This document shows, in pieces, positions 1 through 4,712 of a stretch of 5,136 bases of DNA; the stretch's first letter is position 1; each line of letters starts with the position of its first letter. The translations under genes and the position numbers were made by a program. The notes beneath the pieces were generated by a model. It was not told where the DNA came from. It worked only from the letters and a program-made list of their open reading frames with translations, and made no database searches. This DNA comes from Archaeoglobales archaeon. GTDB lineage: Archaea; Halobacteriota; Archaeoglobi; Archaeoglobales; Archaeoglobaceae. The stretch is from assembly GCA_003662985.1 (NCBI GenBank), contig QMZD01000155.1:1-5136 (forward strand), written 5' to 3'.

Positions 1-944
1 ATTCCCTCAACTGGAAATCTACCAATCTCTCGTTTAAATATAACTTGTGTAATGATATCAACTCTCCTAACACCATCTTTTCTCGCAACCTCTACCCAAT
101 CTCTAACAACTTTTGAGAACTTTGCATCTTCAGGCGCTAACCCAAAGTTCTTTAGCCAGTTATATGCGATATCAACAGCCATTTTCTCATCTGGGAGATT
201 TGGTGTTTTTGTCAAGTCACCATACATTTCAGAAATATCACCATAAGTCATCCTACCCGATGCTTTCATTATTTCAAGCTCCATCGACTCATTTTTGAGT
301 ATGAACCTGTTATTAGTTTCGACTAGGCTGCCTTTTAAACTAAACTTTTCAGCTATTCTTAGGAAATCTTCTTTTGTGACCTTTGGTTCTTTGGTTTTGT
401 AAATCACTAACTTTTCAGGTACTTTCGGGAGCTGGGTCTCCAGCTTTATGGTCGGTTGGAACATTCGAAGGGCAATCTTTTTGAGTTTGAGTACCTCTTC
501 TTTGTCCGCTGAATATGCATCCATGTAAACTATGTTACCCGATTCTCCTTCAGTGAATCTACCCGTATTACCCACCCACTCAATTTGCCCTCTTTTACCC
601 GTGAATATGGTATTCCCAAATTTACCACTTAAAACAACAAGGGTTGCGTTGCCACCTTTAGTAACTTCTATATACATCTCACTATCCAATGCCTTTTTTA
701 AGTTATAAGGTATGGCCATCACAATTTTTGGTGTTCTGGTGGTACTAGAGATTTCCTCGAAAACCCTCAGGACTTCATCATACTCGTGCATTTCTGGCGT
801 AACAATTTTTGTTTGTTTTCCAACGTGTATTACTACCTGAAAATCAGAATTTGAAGGGTGAGATTGCGATAGTATGTTAGTTGCAGATACACAAGCAATT
901 AGACATAATACAATTAGTGGAATTTTAAACTTTCTTAAAACCAT
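1..944 (-). CDS. Exported or lipid-anchored protein with PepSY/propeptide-like C-terminal part, partner of the caspase-like gene (3' end outside window)
   Basis: An open frame of 314 codons runs without a stop from an ATG at 944 to the left edge, so the C terminus is missing. The ATG follows an AGGTGG Shine-Dalgarno that overlaps the TAG stop of the upstream caspase-like gene, 12 bases away, so the two are probably co-translated. Residues 1-21 form a signal peptide: basic VLRKFK, then a hydrophobic stretch. It could be cut after VSA, or it could be a lipoprotein, since LIAC at 15-18 fits a lipobox with Cys18. Residues about 35-160 are beta-rich and unassigned. From about 175 a PEKLVIYK segment leads into a region with a helix (KVTKEDFLRIAEKF), a strand-rich part (ELEIMKASGRMTYGD) and a second helix (PDEKMAVDIAYNWLKNFGL). 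That alternation recalls PepSY/YycH-like propeptide regions, by pattern only. I infer that it binds or controls the adjacent peptidase-like protein. No catalytic motif is visible. Confidence 0.8.
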   Translation of the reverse strand, partial: MVLRKFKIPLIVLCLIACVSATNILSQSHPSNSDFQVVIHVGKQTKIVTPEMHEYDEVLRVFEEISSTTRTPKIVMAIPYNLKKALDSEMYIEVTKGGNATLVVLSGKFGNTIFTGKRGQIEWVGNTGRFTEGESGNIVYMDAYSADKEEVLKLKKIALRMFQPTIKLETQLPKVPEKLVIYKTKEPKVTKEDFLRIAEKFSLKGSLVETNNRFILKNESMELEIMKASGRMTYGDISEMYGDLTKTPNLPDEKMAVDIAYNWLKNFGLAPEDAKFSKVVRDWVEVARKDGVRRVDIITQVIFKREIGRFPVEG

Positions 945-956
945 CTTGGACACCAC

Positions 957-1778
957 CTAACAATTATGTACAACCATCCCTAAGCATGTTGGGTTTTGTG
1001 TTGTTGTAGCAAAACTACCGTGCCCGGGGAGATGATCGTTTGCAGTATTGGTTGATCCCGAGTCGCAAATGAAAATTACTGACGCTCTAACATCTGTTTC
1101 TGTATCATCACATGCTTTAAACCAAGCGTTTTTTATTGTGTACTCGTTCTCAATCATATAATCTGCAAATTTATTTCCTCTGTCTGACACATCGTGGGCA
1201 CTGGTCTCAAATCCTAATATCTGATGTAGCCCCTTAAAAACGCTCCAACCCCATCTCTCAGACCACCTCCCATCATCATCATTTTCCTGTAAAACTCTAC
1301 ACGCATCAATTACGATCCATTTGAGCTTTGTGTTACCCCATTCAGCCTCTTTATAGTTCTTTGTCCCACTCAATTTTCTATCATCGTGATCATTGTTGAA
1401 GTAGAAACCGGTGGGCCGGCCATGTCCTGAAAAATACGCGAAATCAACATTGTCTATTATAAGATAATCCTGTCCACCCAAACTACTCTTTTTGAAATCT
1501 TTCTCCCAGGCCATATCGTCCCCATAATTGAATTTTTTTGTCCACCCATCGTTAGATAGTTTATTGTAAAATCCTACTGCTTTGTCGTCGGAGTTGTCCA
1601 AATCTGAAAGCCAAATAAAACCACTCCATTCATCTGCTTCTTCAGAGTCATAGTATAGAAAACCGTAGTCATTTACCCACTCTACCCCAACCTCATAGGC
1701 TGCAACTTTCCAGAATGTTATTCCTACGATCGACAATCCAACTATAAAAGATATAGTTATCAATTCACCCGATCTCAT
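957..1778 (-). CDS. Secreted caspase-like (clan CD) cysteine peptidase-like protein, DUF6345-like
   Basis: This is a 273-aa protein. The ATG follows an ideal AGGAGGTGA site with a three-base spacer, so the start is secure. Residues 7-22 are hydrophobic (ITISFIVGLSIVGITF) and form a signal peptide or anchor, with possible cleavage after KVAA (27), so the rest is expected outside the membrane. The mature part begins with VGVEWVNDYG and continues through FYNKLSNDGWTKKFNYGDDMAWEKDFK, then YFSGHG (His119) and WIVIDACR (Cys160). A His in a hydrophobic-strand-SGHG motif followed about 40 residues later by Cys in strand-DAC is the signature of clan CD peptidases such as caspases, gingipains and clostripain. 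From memory the overall pattern matches family DUF6345, whose activity is not established to my knowledge. The Trp/Tyr/Asp-rich composition suits an extracellular protein. Late cysteines (223, 238, 265, 273) could form disulfides. It is first gene of a two-gene operon and is divergent from a membrane-bound regulator. Protease activity is inferred. Confidence 0.85.
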   Translation of the reverse strand: MRSGELITISFIVGLSIVGITFWKVAAYEVGVEWVNDYGFLYYDSEEADEWSGFIWLSDLDNSDDKAVGFYNKLSNDGWTKKFNYGDDMAWEKDFKKSSLGGQDYLIIDNVDFAYFSGHGRPTGFYFNNDHDDRKLSGTKNYKEAEWGNTKLKWIVIDACRVLQENDDDGRWSERWGWSVFKGLHQILGFETSAHDVSDRGNKFADYMIENEYTIKNAWFKACDDTETDVRASVIFICDSGSTNTANDHLPGHGSFATTTQNPTCLGMVVHNC

Positions 1779-1781
1779 GTT

Positions 1782-1790
1782 TCACCTCCT
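1782..1790 (-). promoter_or_regulatory. Strong Shine-Dalgarno of the caspase-like gene
   Basis: AGGAGGTGA lies three bases before the ATG at 1778. It is complementary to the archaeal 16S rRNA 3' tail (CACCUCCU), fixes the start of the caspase-like gene and implies a leadered transcript. Confidence 0.85.
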
Positions 1791-1794
1791 CAGG

Positions 1795-1805
1795 GTTAAA
1801 AAATT
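1795..1805 (+). repeat. Second copy of the operator half-site, GTTAAAAAATT
   Basis: The 11 bases GTTAAAAAATT recur exactly at 1837-1847, the left part of the inverted repeat. This copy sits next to the caspase-like gene's Shine-Dalgarno and near the inferred transcription start, where a bound regulator could block expression. A shorter match (GTTAAAAAAT) lies just past the regulator's stop at 2355-2364. In such AT-rich sequence coincidence is possible. Confidence 0.3.
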
Positions 1806-1810
1806 ATTAT

Positions 1811-1824
1811 TAAAATTAATTAAA
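1811..1824 (-). promoter_or_regulatory. Candidate TATA region for the caspase-like operon
   Basis: Read on the minus strand this is TTTAATTAATTTTA, about 33-46 bases before the ATG. A start site about 25 bases downstream would fall near 1795, just ahead of the Shine-Dalgarno, which is the expected archaeal spacing. The whole spacer is AT-rich, so chance TATA-like strings are common and the exact box is uncertain. The minus-strand complement of 1879-1890 is an alternative that would give a longer leader. Confidence 0.3.
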
Positions 1825-1836
1825 GTCATTGATTTT

Positions 1837-1853
1837 GTTAAAAAATTTTTAAC
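1837..1853. promoter_or_regulatory. Perfect inverted repeat, candidate operator in the divergent spacer
   Basis: GTTAAAAA and TTTTTAAC are perfect 8-bp inverted arms around one central A at 1845. The site lies almost midway between the divergent starts at 1778 and 1899. ArsR-family dimers usually bind short inverted repeats near their own promoter, so this is the natural candidate site for the adjacent regulator. The site is pure A/T apart from its outer G and C, which lowers its significance. Confidence 0.4.
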
Positions 1854-1878
1854 ATTTCCGTAAATTTTAAAAACTAAA

Positions 1879-1890
1879 CTTAAATATTTT
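1879..1890 (+). promoter_or_regulatory. TATA-like element upstream of the membrane-bound regulator
   Basis: CTTAAATATTTT preceded by AAACTAAA resembles an archaeal BRE plus TATA box. It is only about 9-20 bases before the ATG at 1899, so a start 25 bases downstream would fall inside the annotated gene. Either a weaker TTTTAAAAAC at 1865-1874 drives a leaderless transcript starting at 1899, or this box drives a shorter product or the opposite strand. No Shine-Dalgarno precedes 1899, which favours a leaderless mRNA. Confidence 0.3.
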
Positions 1891-1898
1891 AATTGTAA

Positions 1899-2354
1899 AT
1901 GGATCCAGAAGATCGTGGATTCCCGGCGGACATCGCAAAGCCTATTATCAATCAAACTAGAATGAAAATTCTAAAATTGCTAAGAAAAAGGAGGTATAAC
2001 ATCTCTGAAATCTCTAAATTATTAGAATTATCAAAACCACTGGTACTCTACCATATCCGAATTCTTGAGGACGCAGGTTACGTTAGAAGAGTTGAAAATG
2101 GACGTAAGTGGGTATATTATGAACTAACCGATGTTGGTAAAGCAATGTGGAAATGGCTTAGGATCAAGATGATTATCCCAATAATTGGTGGGGCTGTAGC
2201 TTTGGTATTAATCGCAATTAGCGGATTTCGACGACCAGAACAGCCACCAGAAATGGGAGGAATTAATGTGTTAGCATATGTTTCGTTTTTTATTGCTTTT
2301 TTACTTTTACTACTAATATTAATATTTTATTATAAATATAAAAAAAAGTTTTAG
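1899..2354 (+). CDS. Membrane-anchored ArsR-type winged-helix transcriptional regulator
   Basis: This is a 151-aa protein. Residues about 16-85 form a winged helix-turn-helix of the ArsR/HTH_20 kind: NQTRMKILKLLRK (helix 1), YNISEISKLLELS (helices 2-3), PLVLYHIRILEDAGYVRR (recognition helix and turn), then a wing RVENGRKWVYYELTDVG. Two hydrophobic segments follow, at about 91-109 (MIIPIIGGAVALVLIAISG) and 125-144 (rich in F, I and L), joined by a short RRPEQPPEMGG loop, and the protein ends in KYKKKF. Positive-inside reasoning puts the DNA-binding domain and C-tail in the cytoplasm and the short loop outside. No metal-binding Cys cluster is visible, so it is probably not a metal sensor. The start at 1899 is preferred over Met22 because Met22 would cut helix 1. 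It probably controls the divergent caspase-like operon and itself. Such wHTH-plus-membrane regulators are known in archaea, but their signals are mostly unknown. Confidence 0.88.
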   Translation: MDPEDRGFPADIAKPIINQTRMKILKLLRKRRYNISEISKLLELSKPLVLYHIRILEDAGYVRRVENGRKWVYYELTDVGKAMWKWLRIKMIIPIIGGAVALVLIAISGFRRPEQPPEMGGINVLAYVSFFIAFLLLLLILIFYYKYKKKF

Positions 2355-2363
2355 GTTAAAAAA
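2340..2363 (-). terminator. Oligo-T termination region for the mutase operon
   Basis: On the minus strand, directly after the mutase TGA stop, come a run of six T (2363-2358) and a run of eight T (2347-2340). Archaeal RNA polymerase terminates at such T-tracts without needing a hairpin. The region overlaps the 3' end of the convergent regulator gene; only nine bases separate the two stops. Confidence 0.5.
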
Positions 2364-3110
2364 TCAAAATATCTGGGGTGCCTGATACTCGCCGAAAACC
2401 TCCCTCAGAACATCGGTAGTCTCTCCTAAGGTCGCCCTCGCCTTTATGCACTCCAGGATATACGGAACGAGATTCTCTTCACCCTCAGCTGCTTTTTTAA
2501 GCTTTTCAAGAGCCTCCTCAACTTTCTTTTTGTCCCTCGATTCCCTGAACTTTTTCAGCCTCTCGACCTGCTTCCTCACCATGTTCTCGTCTATCCTCAA
2601 GATCTCAAGTTCTATTTCCTCTTCGATCTGGTACTTGTTAACTCCAACAACAGTCATCTCGCCCTCATCGATCTTCTTCTGCTTTTCGTAGGCGGAGCGC
2701 TGAATCTCCCTTTGCGGGAAGCCTGCTTCGATCGCTCTAACCATCCCTCCCATCTCATCGATCTTTTCGATGTATTTCATTGCCTCCTCTTCAATTTTGT
2801 CTGTCAACCATTCAACGTAGTAGCTCCCTCCCAGAGGATCTGCAACATCAGCAACGCCGCTTTCCTCGGCCAGAATCTGCTGCGTCCTCAAAGCTATTCT
2901 CACCGCCTTCTCGGTTGGCAGACTTAAGGCTTCGTCGAAACTGTTCGTATGCAGGCTTTGAGTTCCACCAAGAACGGCTGCTAAAGCCTGGATTGTAACG
3001 CGAACAATGTTGTTTTCCGGCTGTTGAGCTGTAAGCGTACAACCAGCCGTCTGGGTATGGAATCTCAGCATCATCGATCTCGGGTTCTTAGCCTCAAACC
3101 TGTCTTTCAT
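2364..3110 (-). CDS. Methylmalonyl-CoA mutase catalytic subunit, C-terminal fragment
   Basis: The 248 codons from the first ATG after the amber codon continue the mutase; homology actually begins at 3155 with [15 protein letters not shown]. The fragment carries the barrel's later strands ([37 protein letters not shown]), then [15 protein letters not shown], and a helical K/E-rich tail that in one-piece mutases links to the B12 domain. It ends in EYQAPQIF without a B12 domain (no DxHxxG), as in other archaea where that domain is a separate protein. The ATG at 3110 has no good Shine-Dalgarno. Although TAGGAGGT sits at the amber codon, no ATG, GTG or TTG follows it at a usable distance in frame, so independent translation is doubtful. 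Confidence 0.75.
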   Translation of the reverse strand: MKDRFEAKNPRSMMLRFHTQTAGCTLTAQQPENNIVRVTIQALAAVLGGTQSLHTNSFDEALSLPTEKAVRIALRTQQILAEESGVADVADPLGGSYYVEWLTDKIEEEAMKYIEKIDEMGGMVRAIEAGFPQREIQRSAYEKQKKIDEGEMTVVGVNKYQIEEEIELEILRIDENMVRKQVERLKKFRESRDKKKVEEALEKLKKAAEGEENLVPYILECIKARATLGETTDVLREVFGEYQAPQIF

Positions 3111-3155
3111 GATCTTCGCCCACAGCCTTCTTGCAGCCCTGAACTTGGCTACCTC

Positions 3156-4007
3156 CTAGAAGAGATTGTTTCCGGCGGCAAAGAAGAAGCTAAGCCTTGG
3201 AGCGAAAGCATCAACGTCCATTCCGCGCTCAATTACCCTCTCAACGTATGTAATGCCATCTGCAAGGGTGAAGGCTACCTCCTGCACTGGCGTTGCTCCT
3301 GCCTCCTCCATGTGATAGCCTGAGATTGATATGGAGTTCCATCTCGGCACCTCTTTTGCACAGAACATGATTATGTCTGTAGCCAACCTCAGGGAAGGCT
3401 CAGGCGGGAAGATGTAGGTTCCTCTTGCGATGTATTCCTTTAGCATGTCGTTTTGAACTGTTCCTCTAAGCTGATCCCTTGAGATTCCCTGAGATTCGGC
3501 TATTGCAATGTACATACTCAAAATCTGAGCACATGTGGAGTTTATCGTCATAGAGGTTGAAACTCTGTCAAGGGGAATTCCATCGAACAAGATCTGCATG
3601 TCTTCTATCGTGTCGATCGCAACTCCCACTTTCCCTATTTCGCCCATTGCCATTGGATGATCTGAATCGTAACCTATCTGAGTTGGAAGATCAAAAGCGA
3701 CACTCAAACCCGTCTGTCCCTGTTCTAGCAAATATCTATACCTCTTGTTCGTCTCCTCGGCGGTTCCAAAGCCGGCATATTGTCGCATGGTCCATACCCT
3801 TCCACGATACATCGTCGGATAGATGCCACGGGTGAAAGGATAAACCCCTGGATAGGACAGGCTTGATTCGTAATCGAGATCTATGTCTTCGGGGGTGTAA
3901 ACTTGATCAACAAGAAAGCCAGATGCCGTAATGAATTCTTTCTTTCTCTCTCCAGCCTTTTTCAGAAAAGGCTCGAGATACTTTTCTTCCCATTCTTTCT
4001 TATTCAC
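3156..4007 (-). CDS. Methylmalonyl-CoA mutase catalytic subunit, N-terminal fragment up to the amber codon
   Basis: This 283-aa reading frame holds most of the substrate-contact residues. Tyr77 in MRQYAGF, Arg195 in [13 protein letters not shown] and His232 in [13 protein letters not shown] align, at a constant offset of 12, with Tyr89, Arg207 and His244 of Propionibacterium MutB. Tyr plus Arg is the methylmalonyl-CoA pattern; isobutyryl-CoA mutases carry Phe and Gln there. So specificity is for methylmalonyl-CoA/succinyl-CoA. A GTG at 4016 is also in frame, but it lies inside the Shine-Dalgarno AGGAGGTG (4021-4014). The GTG at 4007, six bases after that site, is the better start and gives [14 protein letters not shown]. 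The fragment ends in [10 protein letters not shown] at the TAG, in the middle of the barrel. Confidence 0.85.
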   Translation of the reverse strand: MNKKEWEEKYLEPFLKKAGERKKEFITASGFLVDQVYTPEDIDLDYESSLSYPGVYPFTRGIYPTMYRGRVWTMRQYAGFGTAEETNKRYRYLLEQGQTGLSVAFDLPTQIGYDSDHPMAMGEIGKVGVAIDTIEDMQILFDGIPLDRVSTSMTINSTCAQILSMYIAIAESQGISRDQLRGTVQNDMLKEYIARGTYIFPPEPSLRLATDIIMFCAKEVPRWNSISISGYHMEEAGATPVQEVAFTLADGITYVERVIERGMDVDAFAPRLSFFFAAGNNLF

Positions 4008-4013
4008 AAAACC

Positions 4014-4021
4014 CACCTCCT
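4014..4021 (-). promoter_or_regulatory. Shine-Dalgarno that sets the mutase start at GTG 4007
   Basis: AGGAGGTG lies six bases before GTG 4007. The upstream in-frame GTG (4016-4014) is part of this site and so cannot serve as start. The first bases of the site also belong to the TAG stop of the preceding micro-ORF (4022-4020). Confidence 0.75.
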
Positions 4022-4094
4022 AGAGATACATTCTGGAATACACCCCGGGATACATTTTGGAGTATCCGGGAACACATCTAGGAATACATCTCAT
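4020..4094 (-). CDS. Candidate 24-aa micro-ORF with tetrapeptide repeats, between biotin carrier and mutase
   Basis: ATG 4094 follows a GGGAGG purine-rich site six bases upstream and opens a 24-codon frame ending at TAG 4020. The peptide reads RCIP, RCVP, GYS, KMYP, GVYS, RMYL after the initial Met: a degenerate four-residue repeat rich in Tyr, Met, Pro and basic residues. Its stop overlaps the mutase Shine-Dalgarno, the same stop/SD overlap seen at the other gene junctions in this window, which is the main argument that it is translated and coupled to the mutase. Against it, the frame may simply be an expanded 12-nt repeat in a spacer that happens to be open. I know of no family for it. Confidence 0.35.
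   Translation of the reverse strand: MRCIPRCVPGYSKMYPGVYSRMYL
4023..4091 (-). repeat. Degenerate 12-nt direct repeats in the spacer before the mutase
   Basis: On the minus strand about six units follow each other: ATGTATTCC, ATGTGTTCC, GGATACTCC, ATGTATCCC, GTGTATTCC, ATGTATCTC, each followed by a three-base linker (TAG, C, AAA, GGG, AGA, TAG; the second unit's linker is shortened). Spacing is 12 bases for all but one unit. Positions of change are scattered, suggesting an old expansion. Confidence 0.65.
4044..4070 (-). promoter_or_regulatory. Intercistronic hairpin upstream of the mutase
   Basis: GGATAC (4048-4053) pairs with GTATCC (4062-4067) around an eight-base loop. CCC (4044-4046) pairs with GGG (4068-4070) beyond a single bulged base at 4047. 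The nine-pair GC-rich stem sits about 23 bases before the mutase Shine-Dalgarno. It could be a processing site or could modulate mutase translation. No T-run follows it on the minus strand, so it does not look like a terminator. Confidence 0.45.
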
Positions 4095-4113
4095 CTCCAA
4101 CCCTCCCAATTAT

Positions 4114-4551
4114 CTAAACAACAAAAGCAACAACATCTCCAGCAGCAACCTTATCTCCGGGAGTTACAACAATCTTTGATATCTTACCGCTTTTTGGAGA
4201 GGAAATTGAGTTTTCCATCTTCATTGCCTCTAGAATAAGGATATCCTCGCCTTTCTTTACTTCATCTCCCTCCTTTTTGAGTACCTTGGTTATCGTTCCC
4301 GCCATAGCGACTGTTATAGGTGTGCCTTCCCCTTCAACCTTCTTCGCAACCTCTCCTTCAACCGCCTTTGCTTCAGCTTTTACCTCAGCTTTTACCTCTG
4401 GTTTAGCCTCAATTTTCTCCACCAAGGCTCCCAGTTCAGAAATGGAAATTCTTGCCTTCTTTCCTGCAATGCTAACGCTGAAAACGTTCGCCTCGATCTC
4501 CTCAACCTCAACCTCGTACTTCTTTCCCTCAACAAAAACCTCATACTTCAT
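4114..4551 (-). CDS. Biotin carboxyl carrier protein (biotinyl subunit) of propionyl-CoA carboxylase / methylmalonyl-CoA decarboxylase
   Basis: This is a 145-aa protein. The C-terminal biotinyl domain (about 76-145) begins TPITVAMAGTITKVLKKEGDEVKKGEDILILEAMKMEN and contains the EAMKMEN signature. Lys111 is the biotinylated residue, 34 residues from the C terminus, as is standard. The N-terminal part (1-50, MKYEVFVEGKKYEVEVEEI...) is the short beta-rich segment found in free-standing carrier subunits. An Ala/Lys/Glu/Val linker (50-75, repeated VKAE) gives the swinging arm. The protein carries CO2 as carboxybiotin between a biotin carboxylase (not in the window) and the carboxyltransferase encoded two genes upstream. 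The start ATG 4551 follows TAGGTGAT, overlapping the preceding gene's stop. The family alone cannot separate ATP-dependent carboxylase from Na+-pumping decarboxylase; the mutase neighbour fits either. Confidence 0.92.
   Translation of the reverse strand: MKYEVFVEGKKYEVEVEEIEANVFSVSIAGKKARISISELGALVEKIEAKPEVKAEVKAEAKAVEGEVAKKVEGEGTPITVAMAGTITKVLKKEGDEVKKGEDILILEAMKMENSISSPKSGKISKIVVTPGDKVAAGDVVAFVV
4373..4396 (-). repeat. Perfect 12-nt tandem duplication in the biotin carrier linker
   Basis: TCAGCTTTTACC (plus strand) occurs twice in tandem and encodes the repeated VKAE in the flexible linker. It is a typical slippage product that changes linker length by four residues while keeping frame. 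Confidence 0.8.
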
Positions 4552-4559
4552 TATATCAC

Positions 4560-4691
4560 CTAGAAGGTTCTAGAGAGTAGCTTCCAGTAGCTAAACTCTC
4601 TCCTTATCTCCACCGGTTTCTCTCTCGCCTCAAGCAGGTATTTGTGGATTGCTGCCATAGCAGCTAGAAATTCTTCCGGTTCAAGCGACAT
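4560..4691 (-). CDS. Small subunit-like protein of the acyl-CoA carboxylase/decarboxylase (43 aa)
   Basis: A short frame fills the gap between the carboxyltransferase and the biotin carrier gene. From ATG 4691 it reads MSLEPEEFLAAMAAIHKYLL and then EAREKPVEIRREFSYWKLLSRTF, ending at TAG 4560, nine bases before the carrier's ATG. AGGTGAT at 4702-4696 is four bases from ATG 4691. ATG 4697 and GTG 4700 are in-frame alternatives but overlap that site and would depend on a second AGGTGAT at 4714-4708. The pattern P-E-E-F/L-A-A-x-x-A-x followed by a basic/aromatic segment (WKLLSR) resembles the tiny epsilon/delta-type subunits that accompany carboxyltransferases and help assemble the complex. That link is by pattern and position, not by a firm family match. 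Its placement, spacing and stop/SD overlaps argue strongly that it is translated. Confidence 0.7.
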   Translation of the reverse strand: MSLEPEEFLAAMAAIHKYLLEAREKPVEIRREFSYWKLLSRTF

Positions 4692-4712
4692 GGCCATCAC
4701 CTACACTATCAC

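Larger units (their letters stand above)
2364..4007 (-). pseudogene. Methylmalonyl-CoA mutase catalytic (large) subunit interrupted by one in-frame TAG
   Basis: The whole frame is 547 codons, the usual length of an archaeal mutase catalytic subunit without a B12-binding domain, and ends at TGA. Reading from GTG 4007, codon 284 is TAG at 3158-3156. Homology continues in the same frame directly after it: NNLF, stop, [13 protein letters not shown], where relatives have [16 protein letters not shown] single G to T change in a GAG codon (C to A on the plus strand at 3158) would explain it. The break falls within the substrate-binding TIM barrel, so neither half should be active alone. No frameshift or other stop was found, so the event is recent, a sequencing error, or suppressed. 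The intact enzyme, with a separate B12-binding subunit, converts (R)-methylmalonyl-CoA to succinyl-CoA using adenosylcobalamin. Confidence 0.8.

Noticed and set aside
52..298. Two short plus-strand frames near the left edge
   Set aside because: They lie antisense to the continuous 314-codon minus-strand gene, overlap each other in different frames, and have no ribosome site or recognisable composition.
3156..3158. Pyrrolysine insertion as the default reading of the amber codon
   Set aside because: TAG ends five other clear genes in this window, whereas pyrrolysine-decoding archaea tend to avoid TAG. Kept only as a minor possibility.
3110..3158. Frameshift or programmed split of the mutase with re-initiation at the TAGGAGGT
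   Set aside because: The two halves are in the same frame, so there is no shift. No ATG, GTG or TTG follows within usable distance of that site, and GAGGAGGT is already the normal Glu-Glu-Val coding sequence.
2446..3323. Several plus-strand and alternative minus-strand frames across the mutase gene
   Set aside because: They are low-complexity Ser/Phe-rich antisense or off-frame shadows of the mutase, whose own frame carries clear family motifs.
4014..4016. GTG 4016 as the mutase start
   Set aside because: This GTG is the last part of the Shine-Dalgarno AGGAGGTG; GTG 4007 is correctly spaced.
4023..4091. CRISPR array
   Set aside because: The units are about 12 bases with three-base linkers and no unique spacers, so this is a degenerate tandem repeat.
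4017..4113. Cobalamin riboswitch ahead of the mutase
   Set aside because: The segment is too short, is accounted for by simple repeats plus one hairpin, and shows no B12-box-like sequence.
4277..4573. Plus-strand frame opposite the biotin carrier gene
   Set aside because: It is the antisense shadow of the biotinyl protein, Ser/Thr/Ala-rich because of the complementary codons.
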